32,365 nucleotides of DNA from an uncultured Alphaproteobacteria bacterium (GTDB lineage: Bacteria; Pseudomonadota; Alphaproteobacteria; Caulobacterales; Parvularculaceae), in assembly GCA_902826095.1 (NCBI GenBank), contig CADEDN010000037.1:1-32365 (forward strand). Reading direction: 5' to 3'. The notes beneath the pieces were generated by a model. That model did no database searches and was not told the DNA's origin. It saw only the letters and a program-made list of their open reading frames with translations. A program made the position numbers and the translations under genes. Shown piece after piece: positions 7,167-15,172 of this stretch (the stretch's first letter is position 1; the number at the start of each line of letters is the position of its first letter).

Positions 7167-9050
7167 TCAGCCGGCTGACGCTTTCGACGTTTCGTATTCC
7201 TCAAGCGCGTCCATCCAGCTTTCTTCGGCGGACGTGATGGCGGCGACAAGGGCGGCGCGTTCTTTCTGGAGCTTTGTCGCGCGCGCAATGTCGCGCTCAT
7301 AGAGCCCGGGTTCGGCGAGCGCCGCGTCAAGCCTCGGCAATATGGCGTTGAGCCCCTCCAGCCGCGCCTCGGCCGCTTCCGCCTTCTTTTTCAGGGGCGA
7401 GAGCGCCTCTCGCGCGGCCGCCGAATTTTGTCGGGCCAGCGTTCGCGGATCAATCGCCTCGCGGGCGTTCCTTTGCGGCTCCGTCTTTTGCGCATCGAGC
7501 ACGAGCGCGCGATAATCGTCGAGGTCGCCGTCGAAGGGTTCGACCGCGCCGTTTTTCACCAGCAAAAGCCTGTCGGCGACGCTGCTCGCAAGATGCGCGT
7601 CATGCGTGATCATGATGACCGCGCCGGCATAGTCGTTGAGCGCCTCGGCGAGGCTCGCGCGGGCGTCGATGTCGAGATGATTTGTCGGCTCGTCGAGAAT
7701 GATGATGTGCGGTCCGTTGAACGTGATGAGGCCGAGTAGGAGGCGCGCCTTTTCGCCGCCCGAGAGATTCTCGACCCTCGTGTCAGCCTTGTCCGCGCCA
7801 AAGCCGAGGGCCGCGGTCGCTGATCTGACTTGCGCTTCGGTGCTCTCCGGCGCCAGCGCGCGGACGTGATCATAAGGCGTCTCGTTCGCGCGCAGCTCGT
7901 CCAGCTGATGCTGCGCGAAATAGGCGATGTCGAGCTTCTTGTGTTTGTAGATATCGCCCGCCAGCGGCGCCAGCCGGCCTGCGATCGATTTGACGAGCGT
8001 CGATTTTCCCTCGCCGTTCGGCCCGAGTATGGCGATCCGGTCGTCCTGATCGATGCGAAGATTGACGCGCCTGAGGACCGGGCGGCCTTCCGCATAACCA
8101 AGGTCCGCCTCCACGAGGCGGATAATCGGCGGCGCCATCTCTTTCGGATTCCTGAAGGTGAATCCGACCGAGCGTTCTTCGACCGGCTCGGCGACGAGTT
8201 GCATCTTTTCAAGCGCCTTGATGCGGCTTTGGGCCTGTTTCGCTTTAGTGGCTTTTGCGCGGAAACGGTCGATGAACGCCTGCATGTGGCGGCGCTGCGC
8301 TTCCTGCTTGGCGCGAAAGGCGAGGGCGTTGGCGCGGGCTTCAAGTCGCCTTCGCTCATAGGTGTCGTAATCGCCTGGCGAGACCGTGAGCTTTCTGTTC
8401 TCCAGCGCGAGGATGTGCGTCACCACCCGGTTGAGAAAATCGCGGTCATGGCTGACGATGAGCGACGTATACGGATAGCGGCGCAAGAAGTTCTCAAGCC
8501 AGATCGCGCCTTCAAGATCGAGATAGTTGGTCGGCTCATCCAGAAGGAGGATGTCCGGCGCGGAAAACAGAACGCCCGCAAGCGCGACGCGCATGCGCCA
8601 GCCGCCCGAGAAATCGGACGCCGGGCGTCTTTGGTTGACAGCCGAAAATCCGAGGCCTGAAAGAATCGCCGCCGCCCGCGCTTCCGCCGAATGGGCGTCA
8701 ATGTCGGCGAGGCGCGCATGGATGTCGGCGATACGGTGGGGATCGTCCGCCGCCTCCGCCTCGGCGATGAGGGCGGCCCGCTCCTCGTCAAAGCGAAGGA
8801 CGATGTCGAGCAACGGCTCGCTTGTGCCGGGCGCCTCCTGGTCGACCCCGCCGATCCGCATGCGCTTGCGAATCGAAATGTCGCCGTCGTCCGGGTGCAA
8901 CTCTCCCCTGATGAGCCTCAGGAGGGTCGATTTTCCGGCCCCGTTCCGGCCGATGAATCCGACCTTCCAGCCCTCGGCGATCGCGACTGTCGCCTGTTCG
9001 AAAAGCGGCCGGCCTTCAATCCGGTAGGTTAAGTCATTGATGTGGAGCAT
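7167..9050 (-). CDS. ABC-F family ATPase (Uup/Ettlike translation factor)
   Basis: A 627-residue soluble protein with two ABC ATPase domains and no membrane segment. Domain 1 has Walker A GRNGAGKST (about 35-43), signature SGGWRMRVALAG and Walker B ILLLDEPTNYLDL. A charged linker (KATKAKQAQSRIKALEKM) separates it from domain 2, with Walker A GPNGEGKST, signature LSGGEKARLLLG and IIILDEPTNHLDID. The C-terminal ~90 residues form a charged helical coiled coil ending in ERAALVAAITSAEESWMDALEEYE. This layout is that of ABC-F proteins, which act on ribosomes or, for Uup, also bind DNA. The long C-terminal extension favours the Uup/YheS-like group. It does not resemble the antibiotic-resistance ABC-F proteins specifically. 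Confidence 0.92.
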   Translation of the reverse strand: MLHINDLTYRIEGRPLFEQATVAIAEGWKVGFIGRNGAGKSTLLRLIRGELHPDDGDISIRKRMRIGGVDQEAPGTSEPLLDIVLRFDEERAALIAEAEAADDPHRIADIHARLADIDAHSAEARAAAILSGLGFSAVNQRRPASDFSGGWRMRVALAGVLFSAPDILLLDEPTNYLDLEGAIWLENFLRRYPYTSLIVSHDRDFLNRVVTHILALENRKLTVSPGDYDTYERRRLEARANALAFRAKQEAQRRHMQAFIDRFRAKATKAKQAQSRIKALEKMQLVAEPVEERSVGFTFRNPKEMAPPIIRLVEADLGYAEGRPVLRRVNLRIDQDDRIAILGPNGEGKSTLVKSIAGRLAPLAGDIYKHKKLDIAYFAQHQLDELRANETPYDHVRALAPESTEAQVRSATAALGFGADKADTRVENLSGGEKARLLLGLITFNGPHIIILDEPTNHLDIDARASLAEALNDYAGAVIMITHDAHLASSVADRLLLVKNGAVEPFDGDLDDYRALVLDAQKTEPQRNAREAIDPRTLARQNSAAAREALSPLKKKAEAAEARLEGLNAILPRLDAALAEPGLYERDIARATKLQKERAALVAAITSAEESWMDALEEYETSKASAG

Positions 9051-9218
9051 GGCGCGCGGCGCTTAGCCGGGGCGGCGTTTCGACGCAACCGGCATTGTTG
9101 CCGCCTTTTTTGCGGCAGCTTTCTAAAATTTCATTGCGCGACGCCGCGCGCAATTCCCTGAAGTCGCTATATAGCCGCCGTGCCGCGCCGGATGGGCGAC
9201 GGCCCCATGGAGAAGAAG

Positions 9219-9893
9219 ATGAGACTAACGATGTTGGGCGCGGCCTCGATTGCGGCGATCGCTCTTGTTGCGTGCGCCAAGAAAGACGAAACCAAGACAG
9301 CGGAAGCGCCCGCGGTTGAAGCGACCGCGCCGGCTGAATCGGCTGAAACGGCCGCTGTTGATACGAGCGATCTGTCGGCTGAAGCCGCAGACGTCTATGC
9401 GGCGCCGGCGACTGTCGATCTCGCCACGGTTCGCACGAAGGACGCCCTGACGGCGGCGGCGGACGCCGCCTTCGCGCAGGCCGACACCGACGCGAATGGC
9501 GCGCTGACGCAAACCGAGTTTTATTCGCTCGCAGCGATGCTCGCTCCCGCGGCGGCGACCGACACGGTCGTTGAATCCGCGGCGGACGCGGTCATTGATG
9601 CGGCCGCAGGGGCTGCGACTGACGCCGCCGGCGCGGTTGTCGGCGAAGTCGCCGGCGCGCCGGCAGGCGAAGCTGCGGCTGAAATGGTCGGCGACGTTGT
9701 CGCTGAAGAGCCCGCCGCCGATTCGACAGCGCTTGACGCAAGCTTCACGACGATCGCGGGCGCCGATTCCAGCCTGACTTCGGACGACCTTCGCGCCGCG
9801 TTCCTGTCGCGTTTTGACGCGGCGGACGTGAACCTCGACGGATCGCTCGACGACGCGGAAGCCGCGAGCTTCAAAGCGGCGAAGCTGTTCTAA
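9219..9893 (+). CDS. EF-hand lipoprotein, Ala-rich
   Basis: A 224-residue predicted lipoprotein: residues 1-19 form a signal ending in the lipobox LVAC (Cys19). An Ala/Glu/Thr-rich linker follows. Two EF-hand loops are visible: DTDANGALTQTE at about 89-100 and DVNLDGSLDDAE near the C-terminus (about 203-214), both with acidic residues in the calcium-coordinating positions. Between them lies a low-complexity Ala/Val/Asp segment (TDTVVESAADAVIDAAAG). It is probably a calcium-binding envelope protein; the partner is unknown. I chose the ATG at 9219 because GGAG lies 6 bases before it; an ATG at 9207 would add four residues. A terminator follows. Confidence 0.8.
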   Translation: MRLTMLGAASIAAIALVACAKKDETKTAEAPAVEATAPAESAETAAVDTSDLSAEAADVYAAPATVDLATVRTKDALTAAADAAFAQADTDANGALTQTEFYSLAAMLAPAAATDTVVESAADAVIDAAAGAATDAAGAVVGEVAGAPAGEAAAEMVGDVVAEEPAADSTALDASFTTIAGADSSLTSDDLRAAFLSRFDAADVNLDGSLDDAEAASFKAAKLF

Positions 9894-9919
9894 ACTGCGC
9901 ATTCGTCCATTCTGCCTGG

Positions 9920-9944
9920 AAACGCCGCCTCTTGGGCGGCGTTT
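9920..9944 (+). terminator. Terminator after the EF-hand lipoprotein
   Basis: A perfect 10-bp stem, AAACGCCGCC at 9920-9929 with GGCGGCGTTT at 9935-9944, and a 5-base loop. The run of T is partly within the stem; it lies 27 bases after the stop codon. Confidence 0.8.
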
Positions 9945-10049
9945 CTGTATTGGCGAAGCAATTTCAAGCGAATCTTCGCCGGCGCGCTTGCCCGCGGGCG
10001 GCGTCATTGATAGGGAACGCGGCGAAAAATCCACCAACAGGAGCTGCGA

Positions 10050-10472
10050 ATGGCGCTCGAGCGCACGTTTTCGATCATCAAGCCGGACGCGACCCGCCGC
10101 AATCTGACGGGGAAAATCATTGCGAAATTTGAGGATGGCGGTCTGCGCGTCGTCGCCTCGAAGCGTATCCACATGTCGAGAAAGCAGGCGGAGGGATTTT
10201 ACGCCGTCCACCAGAAGCGTCCCTTCTTCGGCGAGCTTTGCGAATTCATGAGTTCGGCGCCGGTCGTCGTCCAGGTGCTGGAAGGCGAAAATGCGATCGC
10301 CCGCAATCGGGAGATCATGGGTGAGACCGACCCTAAAAAGGCCGCCCCCGGCACGATCCGCGCGGAATATGCGCTGTCGATCGGCGAGAACTCAGTGCAC
10401 GGTTCGGATGCGCCGGAAACAGCGAGGCAGGAGATCGCCTATTTCTTCGCTGAGACCGAAATCCCCGGCTAA
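10050..10472 (+). CDS. ndk: Nucleoside-diphosphate kinase
   Basis: Transfers the gamma-phosphate of ATP to nucleoside diphosphates through a phospho-histidine. The 140-residue length is standard. It starts [17 protein letters not shown] and has the catalytic motif NSVHGSD with His117. AGGAG lies 6-7 bases before the ATG. The downstream reading frame begins 10 bases after the stop, so at least that gene is likely cotranscribed. Confidence 0.97.
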   Translation: MALERTFSIIKPDATRRNLTGKIIAKFEDGGLRVVASKRIHMSRKQAEGFYAVHQKRPFFGELCEFMSSAPVVVQVLEGENAIARNREIMGETDPKKAAPGTIRAEYALSIGENSVHGSDAPETARQEIAYFFAETEIPG

Positions 10473-10481
10473 GGCCGTCGC

Positions 10482-10895
10482 TTGACCGGCAATCTGATTC
10501 TCGATGCTGGGATCTCCCTCGTAGGGATAATGGTGATCGTCGGGGTGACCTACGCCCTTGGCGCATTCAGGTCAGCGAGCGTGACGGCGACGGCGGCGGC
10601 CGACCGGCTATGCTTTGACGAGCCGGATTTCAGGGTCGGCGAATGGCTGATCGGCGCAGACGGCAAAGCGGCGGCGGCGATTTCGGCGGATGGCGGCGAA
10701 ACCGCCCTGGTGTTTGCGGTCGGCGACGGACTCGCCACGAGGCGCTTTCGACGGGGCGCCGTCGGCCTCGAAAAAGACGCCGCCGCGATCCGCTTCTTGT
10801 TGCGGGAACCTTCGCGCCGCGCCGTGCGGCTCGCCGCCGGCGACGAAAAGGCCGCTGAGCGATGGCTTTCGCGCCTGGCCGGGCCTCGCCTATAA
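10482..10895 (+). CDS. Small membrane-anchored protein of unknown function
   Basis: A 137-residue protein with one N-terminal hydrophobic segment (LILDAGISLVGIMVIVGVTYALGAF) and a soluble Ala/Arg/Asp-rich remainder of about 110 residues (for example FDEPDFRVGEWLIGADGKAA). I recognise no domain. The proposed start is a TTG at 10482, ten bases after the ndk stop, with AAGG just upstream; no better start keeps the membrane segment. The frame ends 7 bases before the next gene, so ndk, this gene and the hydroxylase look like one transcript. Confidence 0.6.
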   Translation: MTGNLILDAGISLVGIMVIVGVTYALGAFRSASVTATAAADRLCFDEPDFRVGEWLIGADGKAAAAISADGGETALVFAVGDGLATRRFRRGAVGLEKDAAAIRFLLREPSRRAVRLAAGDEKAAERWLSRLAGPRL

Positions 10896-10902
10896 TCCGG
10901 GC

Positions 10903-11829
10903 ATGGAATTTCCCGATGTCGTCGCCCTGGCGGTGCCGTTCTTCATACTCCTCGTGCTGATGGAAATCATCGCGTGGAAGGCGACCGGGCGCGGCCGGTT
11001 CGAAACGCGGGACGCCGCGGCGAGCCTCGTGATGGGTCTTGGCAACCAGATCGCCCCGTTGTTCGGCGGCGCCGCGCTGATGAGCGCGGTCTGGACGTCA
11101 GTTTACGAATATCGGCTCTTTGAAATTCCCAACACATGGTGGGCGGTCGCCCTGTGCTTTGTGCTCGACGACTTCCGCTATTACTGGCTGCACCGGATCA
11201 GCCACGAGCGCCGCTATTTCTGGGCGAGCCATGTCGTCCATCATTCATCCCAGCACTACAATCTGACGACCGCGCTGCGGCAGACCTGGACGGGCGACAT
11301 CATGGCCGGGCTGCTTTTCAAGACGCCGCTCGTCTTCATCGGCTTTCATCCGGCGATGCTGGTCTTCGCCTTCGGGCTCAATCTCATCTATCAGTTCTGG
11401 ATCCACACCGAGTTCATCAAGCGGATGGGGCCGTTTGAAACGCTGTTCAACACGCCGAGCCATCACCGCGTCCATCATGCGACGAACCCGAAATATCTCG
11501 ATGCGAATTACGCCGGCGTCTTTATCGTCTGGGACAAAATGTTCGGCACATTCGTCCCGGAAGACGACGCGGAAAAGCCGCGATACGGGATCGTGAAAAA
11601 CCTCGGCTCGTTCAATCCGCTGGTGATCGCCTTCAACGAATGGTTCGGCATCATCAAGGATGTCGCGTCCGCGAGGTCTTTAAGGGAGGTCGCGGGTTAC
11701 GTTCTGGGTCCGCCCGGATGGTCGCCGGACGGTTCGCGAATGACGTCGGCGAAGCTCAAGGAGCGCTGGGCGCTAGTTCACGCCGACGCTGGCGGCGCGC
11801 CGTCGCCTGTTTCATCGCCGGCCGAATAA
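10903..11829 (+). CDS. Sterol desaturase / fatty acid hydroxylase family membrane protein
   Basis: A 308-residue integral membrane di-iron enzyme. The histidine boxes of the superfamily are clear: WLHRISHERR, then HVVHHSSQHYN, HTEFI, and HHRVHHATNPKYLDANY. Together they bind two iron ions and hydroxylate or desaturate a lipid chain or ring using O2. Four or so hydrophobic helices lie between the boxes. The C-terminal 40 residues are soluble. In bacteria this subgroup acts on membrane lipids, carotenoids or sterol-like molecules; the substrate here is not visible. It starts at an ATG 7 bases after the stop of the small membrane-anchored protein. Confidence 0.88.
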   Translation: MEFPDVVALAVPFFILLVLMEIIAWKATGRGRFETRDAAASLVMGLGNQIAPLFGGAALMSAVWTSVYEYRLFEIPNTWWAVALCFVLDDFRYYWLHRISHERRYFWASHVVHHSSQHYNLTTALRQTWTGDIMAGLLFKTPLVFIGFHPAMLVFAFGLNLIYQFWIHTEFIKRMGPFETLFNTPSHHRVHHATNPKYLDANYAGVFIVWDKMFGTFVPEDDAEKPRYGIVKNLGSFNPLVIAFNEWFGIIKDVASARSLREVAGYVLGPPGWSPDGSRMTSAKLKERWALVHADAGGAPSPVSSPAE

Positions 11830-11964
11830 GGCGCCACGGCGGCGGCGATCGTCGGTCGGCCGGCTTTTCGCCCTAATCGCCGCGAGAAGACCCTCATTTC
11901 ATCGTTAATCGGCCAAGGCGCGCGACGACCTTTCCGCCATCGACATGCGTCATGGGAGAGAAAA

Positions 11965-12507
11965 ATGGTCGTTGAAATGTTCCACAAGCTCGCCGCTTCG
12001 GGCGTCGCCGCCGCAATCGCTGCGGGCGTCAGCCTCATCAACAGCGCGGATGTTGATCCGTCGCCCGCTTACGGGGCTGCGGCGACAAGGCTGGAGGCGG
12101 ATGCGGCCGCCCGCCACGCGGCCCAGACCTTCGAACGGGCGGACCTCAACAATGACGGCGCGCTCGACGGCGAGGAATATTCGGTCCTTGCGGTCGTCAC
12201 CGCGGAACTTGCGCGGCTAAACGGCTTTGTCCCGGTTGATCTTAAAGGTGACGTTCGAACTGTCGCGCTTTCGAGCGCGGTCAGGACGCCGCTTGCGGAC
12301 TCGGCGAGGATCGCGATCAGAGCGCGCGCCTTGCGCGAGTTCGCCTATGTCGCCGGTGAAGATGAGAAGCTCACCGCCGATGAGTTCGTCGGTGCGCAGC
12401 TTGAGGCGTTCCTTGCATCCGACGGCGATCGAGACGCCGTGCTCACTGGCGCCGAGCTTGGCGCGTTCGCGCAGCGCCAGGCGAGACTTGAAGGCAATCT
12501 AAGCTAG
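11965..12507 (+). CDS. EF-hand-type exported protein
   Basis: A 180-residue protein preceded by a good ribosome-binding site (GGGAGAG). The first ~28 residues form a signal-like hydrophobic stretch (AASGVAAAIAAGVSLINSA), so it is probably periplasmic. One canonical EF-hand loop, DLNNDGALDGEE, lies at residues 60-71 with Asp60, Asn62, Asp64 and Glu71 in coordinating positions. A second, weaker loop (DGDRDAVLTGAE) lies near the C-terminus and lacks the central Gly. It resembles the 9219-9893 lipoprotein in layout but not in detail. Function unknown beyond likely calcium binding. Confidence 0.75.
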   Translation: MVVEMFHKLAASGVAAAIAAGVSLINSADVDPSPAYGAAATRLEADAAARHAAQTFERADLNNDGALDGEEYSVLAVVTAELARLNGFVPVDLKGDVRTVALSSAVRTPLADSARIAIRARALREFAYVAGEDEKLTADEFVGAQLEAFLASDGDRDAVLTGAELGAFAQRQARLEGNLS

Positions 12508-12524
12508 CGTCGAGCAAATAACCT

Positions 12525-12553
12525 GAATCAAAGTTGTTTGCGGTGAGGACGAA
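12525..12553. repeat. Repeat copy A (matches 32336-32365)
   Basis: The 29 bases starting GAATCAAAGTTGTTTGC match 32336-32365 with one single-base gap and three substitutions. Both copies have the same orientation. Copy A lies just after the last gene of the housekeeping block; copy B lies at the window's right edge and may continue beyond it. Confidence 0.6.
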
Positions 12554-12651
12554 CCGTGATTCTCATGTCCGTTTTCAAGGGGTGGGCTGCGCGCGATCGT
12601 TCGCCTGTTTCAGCGCGAAAGCGCTTTGGCTGTGAATCGGCGCGCAATAAT

Positions 12652-13440
12652 GGCTCTGGCGCAGATTTGATGCGTTAGCGGATCATATTGCGCCGATGAG
12701 CCTTGCTTCGGGCAGGTCGAGCTTGCCGCGCCCGTACATCTGCCGATTGACGAGCTTCAGTTTCGTTGTCTGACGCTCGGTCTGGCGGTTTGACCAGGGC
12801 GTTTCGAGCGGTGCGCGTACGGCGTCGATGTCCTTGACCACTCCGGTGACGAAGGAAGCGATGAGACGGGCTTGTGCGATCCTCAACCATTCGTCCAATG
12901 CGGCGGCGGCGTTCGAGGTCGCACATGATCGTGCCGTAACGTTGGTTGCGCCGCCGCGCCCAATCGTCAATGACGATCACTCGCGGCGGCGAGAACCTTG
13001 GGCTCCCCCGCCGGCGCAATTGGCGAAGCAACGTGTCCTTGCTGACCGGCGCCATCAGCCGTTCGGTCCGGCGCGACCACGGCGCCGCCAGATCGAATCG
13101 CTCCACGAAAATTCGACGCGGGCAGGCCGGCGCATCGCATCGAAACCGGCGCGCCTCCACAAGCAGCCGCACGCGTCGTCCCGATGCCGGCAAGTCGTTC
13201 AGTTTCCGGACATATCGGCTATGAACGCTGTTCGAGACCGCGCCGCAATCCGGGCAGCGACATGACGGACGTGACGGGCGGACCAGCAGTTCGAGCCGTT
13301 CAGCGTCCCCGGCGGAGCGGACAAGCCTGAAGCTGGACGGAATAAGCGCTGTCAGTCCAATATTCGTGCGCATGGCGGCGATCTCCCTCGTGAGACGTCG
13401 CCACGCGAAACTGAATCCGCATCAAAATTGAGTGAGAGCC
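12652..13440 (-). mobile_element. Degenerate ISL3-family insertion sequence
   Basis: Imperfect terminal inverted repeats bound it: 12652-12674 pairs with 13418-13440, 18 of 23 positions matching, both ends starting GGCTCT and ending TTTGATGCG. Inside is the remnant of one transposase gene on the minus strand. At about 0.8 kb the element is much shorter than a complete ISL3 element (about 1.4-1.6 kb), so the middle is deleted. The 8 bases on each side (12644-12651, 13441-13448) are not direct repeats, so no target duplication survives. Confidence 0.8.
12683..13373 (-). pseudogene. ISL3-family transposase, internally deleted and frameshifted
   Basis: The N-terminal part keeps the zinc-ribbon-like CPDCGAVSNSVHSRYVRKL and CDAPACPRRIFVERF, followed by VSKDTLLRQLRRRG and VIVIDDWARRRNQRYGT, which holds a catalytic Asp region. 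After this the frame shifts; the C-terminal part continues in another frame as ARLIASFVTGVVKDIDAVR and TKLKLVNRQMYGRGKLDLPE, the normal end of this transposase type. The bulk of the catalytic domain between them is missing, so it cannot be active. The element separates the housekeeping block from the TetR gene. Confidence 0.88.
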
Positions 13441-13554
13441 CATATTCCATGCCGATTCCCACTCAGCGAGTTCGGGCTGTAAAAAACGCAGCGCGGCGCG
13501 AACTAATCGCGCAGGCGTGATCAGGCGGCGGCAAATTTCTGCTGCCGTGGTATT

Positions 13555-13566
13555 GAACGATCGTTC
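13555..13566. promoter_or_regulatory. Putative TetR operator upstream of the tetR gene
   Basis: A perfect palindrome GAACGATCGTTC, 36 bases before the tetR start codon. The same pattern GAACG-N2-CGTTC, with CA following on the right, is repeated at 14203-14214. Its place in front of the regulator suggests autorepression. Confidence 0.6.
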
Positions 13567-13601
13567 CAGACTGTCTATGTAATGGGGCGAGAGGAATTCG
13601 C

Positions 13602-14183
13602 ATGCCCTGGGAAAAGCAGTTCGATCGCAAGGATGCGCTTGATCGCGCGATGACAGCGTTCTGGGCGCGGGGCTATGAAGCCACGTCGATGCAGGATCTC
13701 GTTGAGTGCACCGGCGTCAATCGCGCCAGCCTTTATGCAACTTTCGGCGATAAGCGCGATCTCTTCCTCGCCGCACTTAAACATTACGACGAAACCCGAC
13801 GTCGGCTGAAGCTTGACGACCTTCAAGCGGGCTATCCGCCACTGGAAGCTATCCGCCAGCTTTTTCTCGGTTTCGCCAGCAGCGCCTCAGAAAAAGGCCG
13901 CAATCCCGGGTGTTTCCTCATCAACACGGCCCTCGAACTTGCGCCGCATGACGCTGAGATCCGCCAGTTTGTCGCCCTGACGCAGAAGGAAATCGAGGCG
14001 TTTTTCGCGCGCATGATCAAAGAGGGCAGGGCGCAAGGCGCCATCCCTCCGAATGTCAGACCGACAGAGACCGCGCGGGGGCTTCTCGCCTCCCTGATCG
14101 GTCTCATCGTGTTGACCCGCAGCCGCCCTGAAAAGCTGCTGCTCGACGGCGTCATCGAAGACGCCATGAAACGGCTGAAGTAA
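13602..14183 (+). CDS. TetR/AcrR-family transcriptional repressor
   Basis: A 193-residue regulator. Residues 1-55 form the TetR DNA-binding domain: DRAMTAFWARGYEATSMQDLVECTGVNRASLYATFGDKRDLFLAAL is the usual three-helix HTH pattern. The rest is an all-helical ligand-binding and dimerisation domain (CFLINTALELAPHDAEIRQFV, LLASLIGLIVLTRS). Its start ATG has GAGAGG upstream. The gene runs in the same direction as the decarboxylase-like/tautomerase pair. Matching palindromes stand before it and before that pair, so it probably represses both itself and them and releases upon binding a small electrophile or aromatic ligand; the ligand is not known. Confidence 0.9.
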   Translation: MPWEKQFDRKDALDRAMTAFWARGYEATSMQDLVECTGVNRASLYATFGDKRDLFLAALKHYDETRRRLKLDDLQAGYPPLEAIRQLFLGFASSASEKGRNPGCFLINTALELAPHDAEIRQFVALTQKEIEAFFARMIKEGRAQGAIPPNVRPTETARGLLASLIGLIVLTRSRPEKLLLDGVIEDAMKRLK

Positions 14184-14202
14184 AAAAATTTGGCCTTGTT
14201 AA

Positions 14203-14214
14203 GAACGAACGTTC
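14203..14214. promoter_or_regulatory. Putative TetR operator upstream of the CMD/tautomerase pair
   Basis: A perfect GAACG-AA-CGTTC palindrome in the 52-base gap between tetR and the next gene, sharing its arms and the following CA with the one at 13555-13566. Confidence 0.6.
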
Positions 14215-14235
14215 CACACAAAGAAGGAGACTTGA

Positions 14236-14787
14236 ATGACCTACGACGTGCACACCACACAATCGGCGCCTGAGGGCGCGAAGACGACGCTTTCAGCCGC
14301 TGAAAAAGCCTACGGCTTCTTGCCCAATCTCCTCGGCGTCATGGCCGAAGCGCCGGCGCTTGTGAAAGGCTATGTGACGCTTTCGAAGATTTTCGAAGAA
14401 ACTAGCTTTTCGCCGGCGGAGCGGCAGGTCATTCTGCTGACTACGAGCTACGAGAACGAGTGCGGCTATTGCATGGCGGCGCATAGCGCCATCGCCGGAA
14501 TGCAGCAGGTGCCACAGGGCGTTATTCAGGCGATACGCAGCGGAAAAGCAATCGCCGACGGGAAACTTGAAGCGCTGCGCCGCTTTACAGCGAACATCGT
14601 CAAGACGCGCGGGTGGCCGACGGAAGCCGAGGTAAACGCCTTCCATGCGGCGGGATACTCGAAGGCGCAGGTGCTCGAAGTCGTGCTCGGCGTCGGTCTC
14701 AAAACCTTGTCGAACTACGCCAACCATGTCGCCGAAACCCCGCTCGATGCAGCGTTCAAACCCCTCGCCTGGTCGAAATCCGTCTGA
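14236..14787 (+). CDS. Carboxymuconolactone decarboxylase / AhpD-like family protein
   Basis: A 183-residue protein with the AhpD-type core: FSPAERQVILLTTSYENECGYCMAAHSAIAG, in which the CxxC and the following His form the redox site of AhpD-like alkylhydroperoxidases. True carboxymuconolactone decarboxylases lack this CxxC, so a thiol peroxidase or reductase role is more likely than decarboxylation. A good ribosome-binding site (AAGGAG) precedes the ATG. It is followed 22 bases later by a tautomerase and preceded by a TetR operator, so the pair is probably induced together in response to a stress compound. Confidence 0.88.
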   Translation: MTYDVHTTQSAPEGAKTTLSAAEKAYGFLPNLLGVMAEAPALVKGYVTLSKIFEETSFSPAERQVILLTTSYENECGYCMAAHSAIAGMQQVPQGVIQAIRSGKAIADGKLEALRRFTANIVKTRGWPTEAEVNAFHAAGYSKAQVLEVVLGVGLKTLSNYANHVAETPLDAAFKPLAWSKSV

Positions 14788-14809
14788 ATTTGAAAATAGG
14801 AGAAAGATT

Positions 14810-15031
14810 ATGCCGCTTGTCCAGATCAAGGGCGTCGGAGGCTATCTGACGCTTGAGCAGAAACAGGAGATCATCCGTAAGGTGACCGACGCCGTCGTCT
14901 CGGTCGAAGGCGAAGGCCTTCGTACGGTGACCTGGGTGACGATCGAGGATGTCGCGCCCGGCGCCTGGGGCGTCGGCGGACAGCCCGTGACGGATGAAGA
15001 TTTGAGGGCCATGGCGCGAAAATCCGCCTGA
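14810..15031 (+). CDS. 4-oxalocrotonate tautomerase family protein
   Basis: A 73-residue protein of the size typical for the tautomerase superfamily. Pro follows the initiator Met (MPLVQIKGVGGYLT), giving the N-terminal catalytic proline after Met removal. The segment LEQKQEIIRKVTDAVVSVEG and VTWVTIEDVAPGAWGVGG match the beta-alpha-beta fold. It interconverts enol and keto forms of small acids or dehalogenates related compounds. AGGAG lies 6-7 bases upstream. It is cotranscribed with the AhpD-like gene and ends before a strong terminator. Confidence 0.87.
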   Translation: MPLVQIKGVGGYLTLEQKQEIIRKVTDAVVSVEGEGLRTVTWVTIEDVAPGAWGVGGQPVTDEDLRAMARKSA

Positions 15032-15047
15032 CCTGCGTCATGCGATA

Positions 15048-15095
15048 GCGAGCGAGGCGCTACGGCGCCTCGCTCGCAGTCAGTATGGCGTTTTT
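15048..15095 (+). terminator. Terminator after the tautomerase gene
   Basis: A perfect 13-bp stem (15048-15060 with 15065-15077) with loop TACG; a T5 run follows at 15091-15095 after a short spacer. Confidence 0.75.
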
Positions 15096-15172
15096 CGAGA
15101 TGACTTTCCTGGTGTCCGCGGCGCCCTTGCAAAGGGTCGAACATCGCCATGCTATGTGGACCAGTACCTGCG

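Noticed and set aside
9225-10211. Minus-strand frame of 328 codons opposite the EF-hand lipoprotein and ndk
   Set aside because: Arg/Gly-rich shadow of two supported plus-strand genes.
12644-13448. Target-site duplication of the ISL3 remnant
   Set aside because: The 8 bases on each side (12644-12651 and 13441-13448) do not match.
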